In this document: one piece after another, positions 1-6,388 of the stretch
Position numbering within the stretch: the stretch's first letter is position 1
Layout of the letters: each line of letters begins with the position of its first letter
Assembly (NCBI GenBank): GCA_029883145.1
Contig: JAOUJR010000020.1
Span: 1-12,262 of the forward strand
DNA: 12,262 bases
Origin: Nitrospirota bacterium
GTDB taxonomy: Bacteria; Nitrospirota; Thermodesulfovibrionia; Thermodesulfovibrionales; SM23-35
Direction: 5' to 3'
The notes under the pieces: model-generated
The model's input: the letters and a program-made list of their open reading frames with translations, nothing else
Database searches by the model: none
What the model was told of the DNA's origin: nothing
Position numbers and translations under genes: made by a program

Positions 1-100
1 TGAAGGTCTGTGGTAGACTACCACGTCGATAGGCTGGAAGTGTAAGTGTAGTGATGCATTGAGCTTACCAGTACTAATAGACCGTGCGACTTGACCCCTT
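1..100 (+). rRNA. rrl: 23S ribosomal RNA, 3' end (partial)
   Basis: This is the 3'-terminal part of a large-subunit rRNA gene whose 5' part lies outside the window. It shows the conserved end of domain VI: the gataggctggaagtgtaag stretch (29-47), the gtactaatagaccgtg stretch (71-86) that matches the terminal helix region of bacterial 23S, and a final cttgacccctt equivalent to the E. coli cttaacctt end. The mature 3' end is placed near 100 by that comparison and may be off by a few bases. No 5S gene follows. Confidence 0.95.
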
Positions 101-139
101 ACCTTTCCCCTCGTTGTCAAAGAAGACAAGATAAAATTT

Positions 140-172
140 AAAGTGGGGGCGCAAGCCCCTTTATTATATTTT
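140..172 (+). terminator. intrinsic terminator after the rRNA gene
   Basis: A GGGGC stem (146-150) and GCCCC (155-159) close a GCAA tetraloop of the GNRA type. The downstream bases 160-172 are T-rich (ttattatatttt). Flanking AAAG and CTTT can extend the stem around a two-base bulge. It lies 46 bases after the 23S end and 17 bases before rpoD, so it most likely ends the rRNA transcript. Some readthrough could feed rpoD. No convincing separate rpoD promoter was found: only TTGTCA (114-119) with TTTAAA (137-142), which would start transcription inside the hairpin. Confidence 0.8.
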
Positions 173-188
173 GTAGTCGAGAGGAGAA

Positions 189-1607
189 ATGAGAGAAAGA
201 GATATTTTTGAAGAGATAATAGATATAGGGAAAAGACGCGGAGTTTTAACCTATGATGAAATAAATGAAGCACTCCCTTCTGAGTTTTTTTCGCCTGATG
301 AATTAGAAGACCTTATGGATATTCTTCAGGATATGGGCGTTAAAGTTGTGGACCACGAGGAAGCACTTTTACCTGGTGAAGAAATTGAAGAAGAAGAAGA
401 ATATGAAAAGACAGAGGATCTTGTACAGGCCTATTTTTATTCAATGGGGGACATTTCTATCCTGACAAAGGATGAGGAAACTGATCTTGCGAAAAAACTT
501 GAGGAAGGGAAAGCAATTATAAGAGAAATAGTTACTTTCCTCCCACTTTACAAAAAGCTTGAGGCGAGCATGAATGGGGACGAAGAGGAGTTAAGTTTAG
601 AAGAAGAAAGAGGTGACAGAGCCATTATCGCGAGCGTGGAAATTATTGAAAACCTTATGAAGGAAATTGAAACTGAAGAAAGTAAAATTGCAAAGTATGG
701 CTCACTCGGAGAGTTTAAAAAAGTCATTTCAGCGAAGAAGAAAAATACTAACACTAAAAAACTTGAAGTATTGGCAAAAGAGATAGAAAAGGTTTACAAA
801 AAGATAGAATCTGAAGTAGGGGTTAAGGTAAATGATCTTAAAGATATGTGGACCCGCATTTTAAAAGCTAAAACACTTATCTCAACTGCGAAAAATGAGC
901 TGATCACACGCAACCTCAGACTTGTAGTTAATATTGCAAAGAATTATGTTGGCAGAGGACTTCCTCTCCTTGATCTCATACAGGAGGGTAATATAGGCCT
1001 TATGAAAGCTGTAGATAAATTCAAATATGAAAAGGGCTTTAAGTTCAGCACGTATGCTACCTGGTGGATCAGGCAGGCAATCACAAGGGCTTTGATAGAC
1101 CAGACAAAAACAATCAGAGTTCCTGTTCATATGATGGAATTTTATAACAGGGTTACCAAGGCATCAAGAGAATTAACACAGCAACTTGGGAGAGAACCAA
1201 CTAATGAAGAGATCGCCCAGAAACTCGTGGTTCCGATAAGGAAGGTTGAGGAGGTCTTTAGAGCAATACAAGATCCCATTGCACTCCAAACACCTGTAGG
1301 AGATGAGGACACAGAGCTTGAAGATTTTATAGGCGACAAGAACAGCCCCTCACCTTATTCTGACGCAGAAAAAACTGAAACTTCTGAACAGATCCAGAGG
1401 GTGCTGAAGACCTTAACACCCAAAGAGGAAAAAGTGATAAGAATGAGATTTGGAATAGGTGTGGATAGAGATCACACCCTTGAGGAAGTTGGGAGACATC
1501 TTTCTATAACAAGAGAAAGAGTGAGACAGATAGAGGCAAAGGCATTACGAAAGCTTAAACATCCAAGCAGGCTTAGAGTTCTTAAGACACTAACTATTTC
1601 TACTTAA
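189..1607 (+). CDS. rpoD: RNA polymerase primary sigma factor RpoD (sigma-70)
   Basis: Housekeeping sigma factor that directs core RNA polymerase to -35/-10 promoters. The 472-residue protein has, in order: region 1.1 (about 1-62, group 1 type), an acidic Glu-rich linker (63-74), region 1.2 (75-108, [17 protein letters not shown]), a non-conserved segment (about 110-230), region 2 (235-305, with the -10 recognition and melting helix [14 protein letters not shown] at 289-302), region 3 (about 305-395) and region 4 (400-466). The -35-binding helix-turn-helix of region 4 is at about 428-455 ([20 protein letters not shown]). It is longer than B. subtilis SigA and shorter than E. coli RpoD because of the short non-conserved segment. 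The start has a GAGAGGAG ribosome site that is unusually close (2-4 bases). It sits straight after a 23S gene rather than beside dnaG, and its last 8 bases overlap the convergent LysM gene. Confidence 0.97.
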   Translation: MRERDIFEEIIDIGKRRGVLTYDEINEALPSEFFSPDELEDLMDILQDMGVKVVDHEEALLPGEEIEEEEEYEKTEDLVQAYFYSMGDISILTKDEETDLAKKLEEGKAIIREIVTFLPLYKKLEASMNGDEEELSLEEERGDRAIIASVEIIENLMKEIETEESKIAKYGSLGEFKKVISAKKKNTNTKKLEVLAKEIEKVYKKIESEVGVKVNDLKDMWTRILKAKTLISTAKNELITRNLRLVVNIAKNYVGRGLPLLDLIQEGNIGLMKAVDKFKYEKGFKFSTYATWWIRQAITRALIDQTKTIRVPVHMMEFYNRVTKASRELTQQLGREPTNEEIAQKLVVPIRKVEEVFRAIQDPIALQTPVGDEDTELEDFIGDKNSPSPYSDAEKTETSEQIQRVLKTLTPKEEKVIRMRFGIGVDRDHTLEEVGRHLSITRERVRQIEAKALRKLKHPSRLRVLKTLTIST

Positions 1608-2592
1608 TTCCTTCTACAGTATCTCCTTTTACAGCTTCAATATTAGTTTTTCTGACTATCGCAGTTGCGGTTGATTCCCTGGTGTTTATAACCTGAATGA
1701 CACCGTTTAATTCTTTATATTTTCCTGCAGTGATTGCAAGCATGTCCCCAGCTTCTAAGCCATCTTTTTTCCCTCTGTCAATATAGACAATATCCCATGT
1801 TCCATTGACTGTACGCAGATATCTTGTAGTGACGATATAACCATTAATATCAGGCTTTCTCGGGGAATCAATTGCAAGAGGAGGTTCGATCTCATAAAAG
1901 TTTATAAGAAAATCTCCAACAAGGATTTCATTATAAGATGATGTGATTTTGACTTTTGGCAAATTGTTTCTCAGACTCACAACTTCAGCAATCCCAGGGA
2001 TTTCGATAAGATAGCCGAGCTTGTCACCAGATTCTGGATGGTTTACTTTTTCTACAGAACGAATGATATAAAATTTATCTCCGATTTTTGGGGGATAGAT
2101 TGTTTCGATATAAGCATAATCGTCTTTCCCGAGTGAATTTCTTCCTGATTGAGAGTCAATGATCTCGCCATGACGCGGGATTGATTCAGCAATGTAGCCG
2201 CTTGAGAGCAAGAGGTGTTTGTCAACGAGATATTCTTTTTTCACTGGTTCGATCTTTTTTACTATTTCTTTTGGGGGCTCCTCTTTTTTAATTTCTACTT
2301 CTTTCTTTGGAGTCTCAGGCAGTGATATTTCTTTCTGCAGAATATAGAGCGGGATCCTAATTTTTTGCTTGGGATAAATTTTATCAGGGTTAGTTATATC
2401 GGGATTTTCCTTCCATATTTTTGGCCAGAGAAAAGGGTCTTTTAACTCTTTCTTGGAAATATCCCAGAGGGTATCTCCCTTTATAACAGTGTAGTCTTTA
2501 TATTCTTGATCCTGTGCTATTGAAAAAGAAGGTAGTAAGAAAAAAAGTAATAAAATTAAAGTTATATTTAATACAAGTGTTTTTCTTTGCAT
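1600..2592 (-). CDS. exported LysM-domain protein with C-terminal beta-rich region
   Basis: The 330-residue protein is probably periplasmic or peptidoglycan-associated. Residues 1-26 are a signal peptide (basic start, hydrophobic core [15 protein letters not shown] cleavage). A LysM domain follows at about 33-81 ([15 protein letters not shown] ... [14 protein letters not shown]), which in known families binds glycan chains of peptidoglycan. A Lys/Glu/Pro-rich linker spans 93-119. The remaining 210 residues are unassigned. They seem to hold two related segments, at about 169-229 and 280-327, each running GD-x-(F/L)-x-I ... G-x-I-x-V-(V/I) ... GD. The ATG has AAGGAG 8 bases upstream and a good promoter (2629-2657). 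Its stop codon lies inside the end of rpoD on the other strand, so no separate terminator is present. The family role is not known to me beyond LysM binding; no catalytic motif was seen. Confidence 0.85.
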   Translation of the reverse strand: MQRKTLVLNITLILLLFFLLPSFSIAQDQEYKDYTVIKGDTLWDISKKELKDPFLWPKIWKENPDITNPDKIYPKQKIRIPLYILQKEISLPETPKKEVEIKKEEPPKEIVKKIEPVKKEYLVDKHLLLSSGYIAESIPRHGEIIDSQSGRNSLGKDDYAYIETIYPPKIGDKFYIIRSVEKVNHPESGDKLGYLIEIPGIAEVVSLRNNLPKVKITSSYNEILVGDFLINFYEIEPPLAIDSPRKPDINGYIVTTRYLRTVNGTWDIVYIDRGKKDGLEAGDMLAITAGKYKELNGVIQVINTRESTATAIVRKTNIEAVKGDTVEGIK

Positions 2593-2628
2593 AAATAACT
2601 CTCCTTTTTAAAAATTTTGCTTTACATA

Positions 2629-2657
2629 AAAATAACGAAGATGCTGTAAACTGTCAA
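2629..2657 (-). promoter_or_regulatory. sigma-70 promoter of the LysM gene
   Basis: On the minus strand a perfect -35 TTGACA (2657-2652) is followed by a 17-base spacer and a -10 TATTTT (2634-2629; four of six consensus bases). The predicted start near 2622 gives a leader of about 30 bases that contains the AAGGAG ribosome site. The match of box and spacing is seen directly; activity is inferred. Confidence 0.6.
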
Positions 2658-2683
2658 GTATTATTATATAGATATCCTCACTT

Positions 2684-2701
2684 AAACTATTTTTATAGTT
2701 T
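2684..2701. repeat. perfect inverted repeat in the divergent promoter region
   Basis: AAACTAT and ATAGTTT, separated by TTTT, form a perfect 7-4-7 inverted repeat. It ends 15 bases before the first M16 gene and covers the -35/spacer area of that gene's likely promoter. It could be an operator or a chance AT-rich palindrome. It is unlikely to be a terminator of any gene here, because no transcript ends at it. Confidence 0.5.
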
Positions 2702-2702
2702 C

Positions 2703-2711
2703 TGATATACT
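2703..2711 (+). promoter_or_regulatory. extended -10 promoter element of the M16 gene pair
   Basis: TGATATACT holds the extended -10 TGn at 2703-2705 and TATACT (five of six consensus bases) at 2706-2711. The -35 candidate, TTAAAC at 2682-2687 with an 18-base spacer, is poor, which is usual for extended -10 promoters. The expected start at 2717-2718 coincides with the ATG at 2717. No Shine-Dalgarno sequence precedes that ATG, so the transcript may be leaderless. Confidence 0.5.
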
Positions 2712-2716
2712 TATCT

Positions 2717-4078
2717 ATGCAGCATATCAGGATCATATTCGGGATTATATTCGCATCTATTTTGTTATTGGTACCGATTTCTATTTTTGCCTCAGAGGTT
2801 ACCTCCGTGAGAACGTTTCTTTCTCACGGAGTAAAAGAATACAGACTGGACAACGGGCTAAAAGTAATAATTATTGAGGAGCATAAAGCGCCTATAGCAA
2901 CATTCCAGGTATGGTATCGCGTGGGATCAAAAGATGAGCCTATTGGCAAATCCGGGTTAAGTCATCTTCTTGAACACATGATGTTTAAAGGCACCTCTCA
3001 GTATGGCTCAAAGATGTTTTCAAGGATTGTTCAAAAAAATGGGGGAATGGATAATGCATATACAACAAAAGATTATACAGTGTATTTTCAGATTTTTTCC
3101 TCAGACAGGATAACACTTTCAGTTGACCTCGAGGCTGACAGGATGAGGAATCTGACAATAGACCCCAAAGAAACACTTTCAGAAAGAAGCGTTGTTATGG
3201 AGGAACGAAGGTTGAGGTATGAGGATGACCCACAGAACTCTTTATTCGAGGAGCTTATTGCAGCCTCATTTAAAGTGCATCCCTATCAAAGGCCGGTTAT
3301 TGGATGGATGTCTGACCTTAAGTCTATAGAGAGAGATGATTTATACAACTATTATAAAGCTCACTACACACCTGATAATGCTGTTCTCGTCATTGTAGGA
3401 GATGTGAATCCTGATGAAATGATAAAAAAGATCACGCACTCTTTTGGAAATATTCAGCCCGGTCCTCCAAAGATAAAAGTCATAAGTTTTACAGAGCCTG
3501 AACAAAAAGGTGAAAGGAGGGTCTTTCTGAAGAAGGAAGCAGAACTACCCTATCTCCTCATCGCATTTCACACTCCTCATTTCCCCCACGAAGATAGCTA
3601 TGCCCTCGATGTATTAGGTCTTATATTATCTGGCGGGAAAAGCTCGAGACTTTATAAATCTCTTGTATATGAAAAAAAGGTCGCTCTTAATCTATATGCT
3701 GATTACGATGGGTTTCATAAAGATCCATATTTATTCATGTTTGCAGCAACAGCCTCTCCCGGAAAAGAAATAAAAGAGGTTGAGGATGCACTCTATGAGG
3801 AGATCGAAAAGCTCAAGAAAGAGCCACCTTTGGAACGAGAGGTTCAGAAGGCAAAAAATCAGATAGAGTCTTCATTTATAATGGGGCAGGATTCCATTTA
3901 TATGCAGGCGATGAAATACGGTATATTCGAAATGCTCGGAGACTGGAGGCTTATTGACAGGTACCTCGATAGTATCAGGAAAGTAACCGGTGAGGACATT
4001 GTAAGGGTGGCGAAAAAATATTTAAAAGAAGATAACAGGACAGTTGGCATTTTAATACCTATAAAAAGTGAGAAATAA
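2717..4078 (+). CDS. M16 family zinc metallopeptidase, catalytic subunit
   Basis: Exported peptidase of the M16 (pitrilysin / mitochondrial processing peptidase) family, 453 residues, the usual length for a two-domain bacterial subunit. Residues 1-25 form a signal peptide (core IIFGIIFASILLLVPISIFA). The inverted zinc motif HLLEH is intact at 83-87 (zinc ligands H83 and H87, catalytic E86). The third ligand, a Glu about 76 residues further on, is in VVMEERR (E162/E163). A second M16 domain follows at about 215-450 with GGKSSRLY (306-313). The Tyr of the family's Arg/Tyr substrate-contact pair is not obvious at the aligned position. The start is fixed by an in-frame stop at 2696-2698 and by the signal peptide, although no ribosome site is seen. 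Its end overlaps or abuts the next gene, a degenerate paralogue, which suggests a heterodimer in the periplasm. Confidence 0.92.
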   Translation: MQHIRIIFGIIFASILLLVPISIFASEVTSVRTFLSHGVKEYRLDNGLKVIIIEEHKAPIATFQVWYRVGSKDEPIGKSGLSHLLEHMMFKGTSQYGSKMFSRIVQKNGGMDNAYTTKDYTVYFQIFSSDRITLSVDLEADRMRNLTIDPKETLSERSVVMEERRLRYEDDPQNSLFEELIAASFKVHPYQRPVIGWMSDLKSIERDDLYNYYKAHYTPDNAVLVIVGDVNPDEMIKKITHSFGNIQPGPPKIKVISFTEPEQKGERRVFLKKEAELPYLLIAFHTPHFPHEDSYALDVLGLILSGGKSSRLYKSLVYEKKVALNLYADYDGFHKDPYLFMFAATASPGKEIKEVEDALYEEIEKLKKEPPLEREVQKAKNQIESSFIMGQDSIYMQAMKYGIFEMLGDWRLIDRYLDSIRKVTGEDIVRVAKKYLKEDNRTVGILIPIKSEK

Positions 4079-4164
4079 GAAATTAGAAATGGGAAACAGG
4101 AAATTGAAAAAAATTTGTTTTTTTGCTCTCTGGTTTTTATTTCTCATTTCCCATTTCTTATTTC
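4072..4164. repeat. heptamer-based inverted repeat element (GAAATNN type)
   Basis: The left arm is five consecutive 7-base units: gaaataa, gaaatta, gaaatgg, gaaacag, gaaattg (4072-4106). The right arm read on the minus strand is four units: gaaataa, gaaatgg, gaaatga, gaaataa (4164-4137). A 30-base centre lies between. The arms can pair in more than one register. The element covers the stop of the first M16 gene and encodes the N-region and hydrophobic core of the second protein's signal peptide. A second element of the same build is at 6303-6380. Confidence 0.75.
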
Positions 4165-5471
4165 CTCATTACGCAGATGCGCTTGAAGTAAAAAAGACTG
4201 TTCTCCCAAATGGCCTTACCGTCATTCACTCAGAGAAACATAGTCTTCCCATTGTGATGGTGACACTCCTTATAAAAGCAAGTCCACTCAATGAACCGAA
4301 AGAAAAGGCAGGTCTCGCCAATCTTACTGCAGATCTCCTCACAGAAGGCACAAAGAATCGTACGTCTTCTGATATAAGCGAAGAGATTGAGTTTATTGGT
4401 GCGTTACTTGATGCATCGGCTGGTAAAGATTATACAGTAGTTACCTTATCAGTTTTGAAAAAGGATATTCATAAAGGGTTCGAACTTTTTTCTGATATCC
4501 TGCTTCATCCTGTCTTTCCACAAACTGAGATTGAGAGAAAAAAAAGGCTCATAAAAGGTTCTCTGAGACAAAGCGAGGAAGATCCTTCTTTTCTTGCGGA
4601 ACGCGCTTTTAAAAGGGAGGTATTCGGAGAACATCCCTATGGAAGGCTCATAGAGGGTTCGGTTGAGACTATTGATACCATAAAAAGAGAGGATTTGACA
4701 AAGTTCTATTCAGATTATTTTCTTCCTCATAATTCATTATTATCAGTTGTAGGAGCTCTTACACCAGAGGAACTCAATGCTTTAATTGGAAAATACCTTG
4801 GTGAATGGAAGAATGCTGAACTGCCATATAATCCCTCCTCACCCCCCTTTAGTAAAGGGGGGCAGGAGGGATTATTAGATGAAAAATCATCGAAGAGAAT
4901 TATAAAAATAGACAAAGATCTCACACAGGCAACTATTATACTCGGACACCTCGGCATAAGCAGGGATAACCCTGATTACTACGCAGTATCTATAATGAAC
5001 TATATCCTCGGTGGGGGAGGCTTCTCATCAAGGCTTATGGAGTCTATAAGGGATGAGATGGGTCTCGCCTACGATGTCAGCAGTTCATTCACTGCTCCTA
5101 AAGAGACTGGTGACTTTCAAGCAGAAGTTCAGACAAAAAATGAGTCTGCAAATAAAGTTATTGATGAGATACGCAGACAGATGAACAGAATAAGAGAAGA
5201 AAAGGTTTCAGATGAAGAATTATCAGATGCAAAGTCTTATCTCACAGGGAGCTTCCCCAGAAGGCTTGATACGAATAGAAAGATTGCCGATTTTCTAACC
5301 ACTGTTGAATTCTATAATCTCGGGCTTGATTATGTAGAAAAATATCCTGGGTATATAAATTCAGTAACAAAAGATGACATCCTTAGAGTTGCAAGAAAAT
5401 ACTTTAACCCTGAGAATTCTGTCCTTGTGGTTGTTGCAAATCAGGAAAAGGCAATGCTGAAGCAACAATAA
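4089..5471 (+). CDS. M16 family peptidase-like protein, zinc site lost (partner subunit)
   Basis: Paralogue of the preceding gene, exported and probably non-catalytic. The ATG at 4089 gives 460 residues and a compact signal peptide (MGNRKLKK, then core ICFFALWFLFLISHFLF, ADA cleavage). A GTG at 4068 would add seven residues and overlap the upstream gene by 11 bases. Neither has a clear ribosome site, so the choice is tentative. Numbering below is from the GTG. The position of HxxEH reads NLTAD (85-89), so both His ligands and the Glu are gone. The substrate-contact pair of the family appears to be kept (R322 and Y335 in GGGGFSSRLMESIRDEMGLAY). Known bacterial M16 heterodimers combine just such a zinc-bearing and an Arg/Tyr-bearing subunit. 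Residues 254-269 in the interdomain linker (NPSSPPFSKGGQEGL) are encoded by an inserted palindrome. The gene ends 9 bases from convergent lpxI. Confidence 0.9.
   Translation: MGNRKLKKICFFALWFLFLISHFLFPHYADALEVKKTVLPNGLTVIHSEKHSLPIVMVTLLIKASPLNEPKEKAGLANLTADLLTEGTKNRTSSDISEEIEFIGALLDASAGKDYTVVTLSVLKKDIHKGFELFSDILLHPVFPQTEIERKKRLIKGSLRQSEEDPSFLAERAFKREVFGEHPYGRLIEGSVETIDTIKREDLTKFYSDYFLPHNSLLSVVGALTPEELNALIGKYLGEWKNAELPYNPSSPPFSKGGQEGLLDEKSSKRIIKIDKDLTQATIILGHLGISRDNPDYYAVSIMNYILGGGGFSSRLMESIRDEMGLAYDVSSSFTAPKETGDFQAEVQTKNESANKVIDEIRRQMNRIREEKVSDEELSDAKSYLTGSFPRRLDTNRKIADFLTTVEFYNLGLDYVEKYPGYINSVTKDDILRVARKYFNPENSVLVVVANQEKAMLKQQ
4829..4874. repeat. C/G-rich palindromic repeat inside a coding region
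   Basis: A 46-base inverted repeat. Its outer arms TAATCCCTCCT (4829-4839) and AGGAGGGATTA (4864-4874) are perfect. Its inner arms CCCCCCTTTA (4842-4851) and TAAAGGGGGG (4853-4862) are perfect, with a small bulge (CA opposite C) between them. It is read in frame as NPSSPPFSKGGQEGL in the linker between the two halves of the second M16 protein. The base composition differs sharply from the neighbouring sequence, which suggests insertion of a dispersed repeat. No transposase is nearby. Confidence 0.85.
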
Positions 5472-5472
5472 C

Positions 5473-5496
5473 AGGTTATCTTACTCTGAATAACCT
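5473..5496. terminator. possible bidirectional terminator between convergent genes
   Basis: AGGTTAT (5473-5479) and ATAACCT (5490-5496) form a perfect 7-base stem with a 10-base loop. It lies between the stop of the second M16 gene and the end of lpxI, and it includes the lpxI stop codon. On the minus strand it is followed by gttattgttgctt, which is modestly T-rich; on the plus strand no T tract follows. It is a weak terminator candidate placed where both transcripts must end. Confidence 0.35.
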
Positions 5497-6290
5497 ACAA
5501 TAGAGATTCCTGCCTTTTTTGACTCTTCAATCATCTTATCTTTGTTAAGGATAAGGCATTTTTCTGCCTCAAGAGCAAGAACTCTCGCACCTACCTCGAT
5601 CATTGCCTCTAATGTATCTAACCCTACAACAGGTACATCGAATCTCATATCCTGATCGGGTTTGCTGACCTTCACTACCACAGCTTCTTTGCCGGCGAGC
5701 TTCCCACCTCTCTTTATCGCCTCGTCAGTTCCCTCAATGGCTTCCACAGCCATCACAGCCTGATTTTTAACTACAACAGTCTGTCCTATGTCCAGCCTGC
5801 CTATTTCTCTTGCAATCTTCCAACCGAAGGCAATATCTTTCCATTCGTCTTCAGTCGGGCTCCTCTCTGTGAGTACTCCTTGAGAAATTGTCAGATTTGA
5901 ACTGAAGGAGGTTATGTTGAGCAGATGGATGCCCTCTTTTTCGAGTTCCTTTGCAAGGGCTAACAGGATCGAGTCGTCACTTCTGTTTTTTAACGAGAAG
6001 AGGAATTTTACTGCCCTTAGGTCTGGAACAATTTTGCTTTTATAGAGAAGTGATTTCGGCACTTTCCCAGCCATAAGTGCTTCATGAATATGATATCCTT
6101 TGAGACAGTCTATAATCTTACCGAGTTTCCCGACATTTACCCATGTGATCTCATCCACATATGAAGAGAGGGTGCTGTCAGCAAGAGGTTCAAGCGCAAC
6201 AGCGAATACAGTATATCCCTGTGCCCTTGCTTCTGATGAGATGGCCTTCGGGAGTTCTCCAGTCCCGGCAATTAAACCGATTTTCTTCAT
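5481..6290 (-). CDS. lpxI: UDP-2,3-diacylglucosamine pyrophosphatase LpxI
   Basis: LpxI hydrolyses UDP-2,3-diacylglucosamine to lipid X and UMP, the fourth step of lipid A synthesis, in the cytoplasm. It replaces the unrelated LpxH found in E. coli. The 269-residue protein has the N-terminal LpxI domain opening with KKIGLIAGTGELP (2-14) and the signature LMAGKVPKSLLY (72-83). In the C-terminal domain it has the conserved KPDQDMRFDVPVVG block (210-223), which contains the acidic residues of the active site (D214, D218). Length is close to characterised LpxI proteins. It is the last gene of the bamA operon, separated from lpxA by 98 bases that contain a heptamer inverted repeat. The cluster does not continue into lpxB. 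No strong ribosome site is visible before the ATG (agatattcatg), which could mean lower translation. Confidence 0.95.
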   Translation of the reverse strand: MKKIGLIAGTGELPKAISSEARAQGYTVFAVALEPLADSTLSSYVDEITWVNVGKLGKIIDCLKGYHIHEALMAGKVPKSLLYKSKIVPDLRAVKFLFSLKNRSDDSILLALAKELEKEGIHLLNITSFSSNLTISQGVLTERSPTEDEWKDIAFGWKIAREIGRLDIGQTVVVKNQAVMAVEAIEGTDEAIKRGGKLAGKEAVVVKVSKPDQDMRFDVPVVGLDTLEAMIEVGARVLALEAEKCLILNKDKMIEESKKAGISIVGYSE

Positions 6291-6302
6291 GAATATCTAA
6301 CT

Positions 6303-6380
6303 GATACATGATGCACGATACATAATACACGATATAAAACACAAAAGACATCCTGCATCATGCATTGTGTATCTTGCATC
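6303..6380. repeat. heptamer-based inverted repeat element (GATRCAN type)
   Basis: The left arm is five consecutive 7-base units: gatacat, gatgcac, gatacat, aatacac, gatataa (6303-6337). The right arm read on the minus strand is four units: gatgcaa, gatacac, aatgcat, gatgcag (6380-6353). A 15-base centre separates the arms. It fills most of the lpxA-lpxI gap. The arms pair imperfectly in at least two registers (about 20 or 21 of 28 identical positions). As RNA in the operon transcript it could fold and act as a processing site or partial terminator before lpxI; that is inference. Confidence 0.75.
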
Positions 6381-6388
6381 TTATTTTA

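Noticed and set aside
101..188. Possible 5S rRNA or tRNA after the 23S gene
   Set aside because: There are only 88 bases, a terminator hairpin occupies the middle, and no 5S or tRNA consensus stretch is present.
382..402. GAA-rich simple repeat in rpoD as a phase-variable tract
   Set aside because: It encodes the acidic linker usual in primary sigma factors and is a short trinucleotide run, so length change would keep the frame.
882..1130. Minus-strand open frame inside rpoD
   Set aside because: It lies opposite the most conserved part of rpoD, has no ribosome site and no recognisable protein features; it is a shadow frame.
4072..6380. CRISPR-like arrays at the two heptamer repeat regions
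   Set aside because: Units are 7 bases with no spacers and are arranged as inverted arms, so they do not fit CRISPR repeat-spacer structure.
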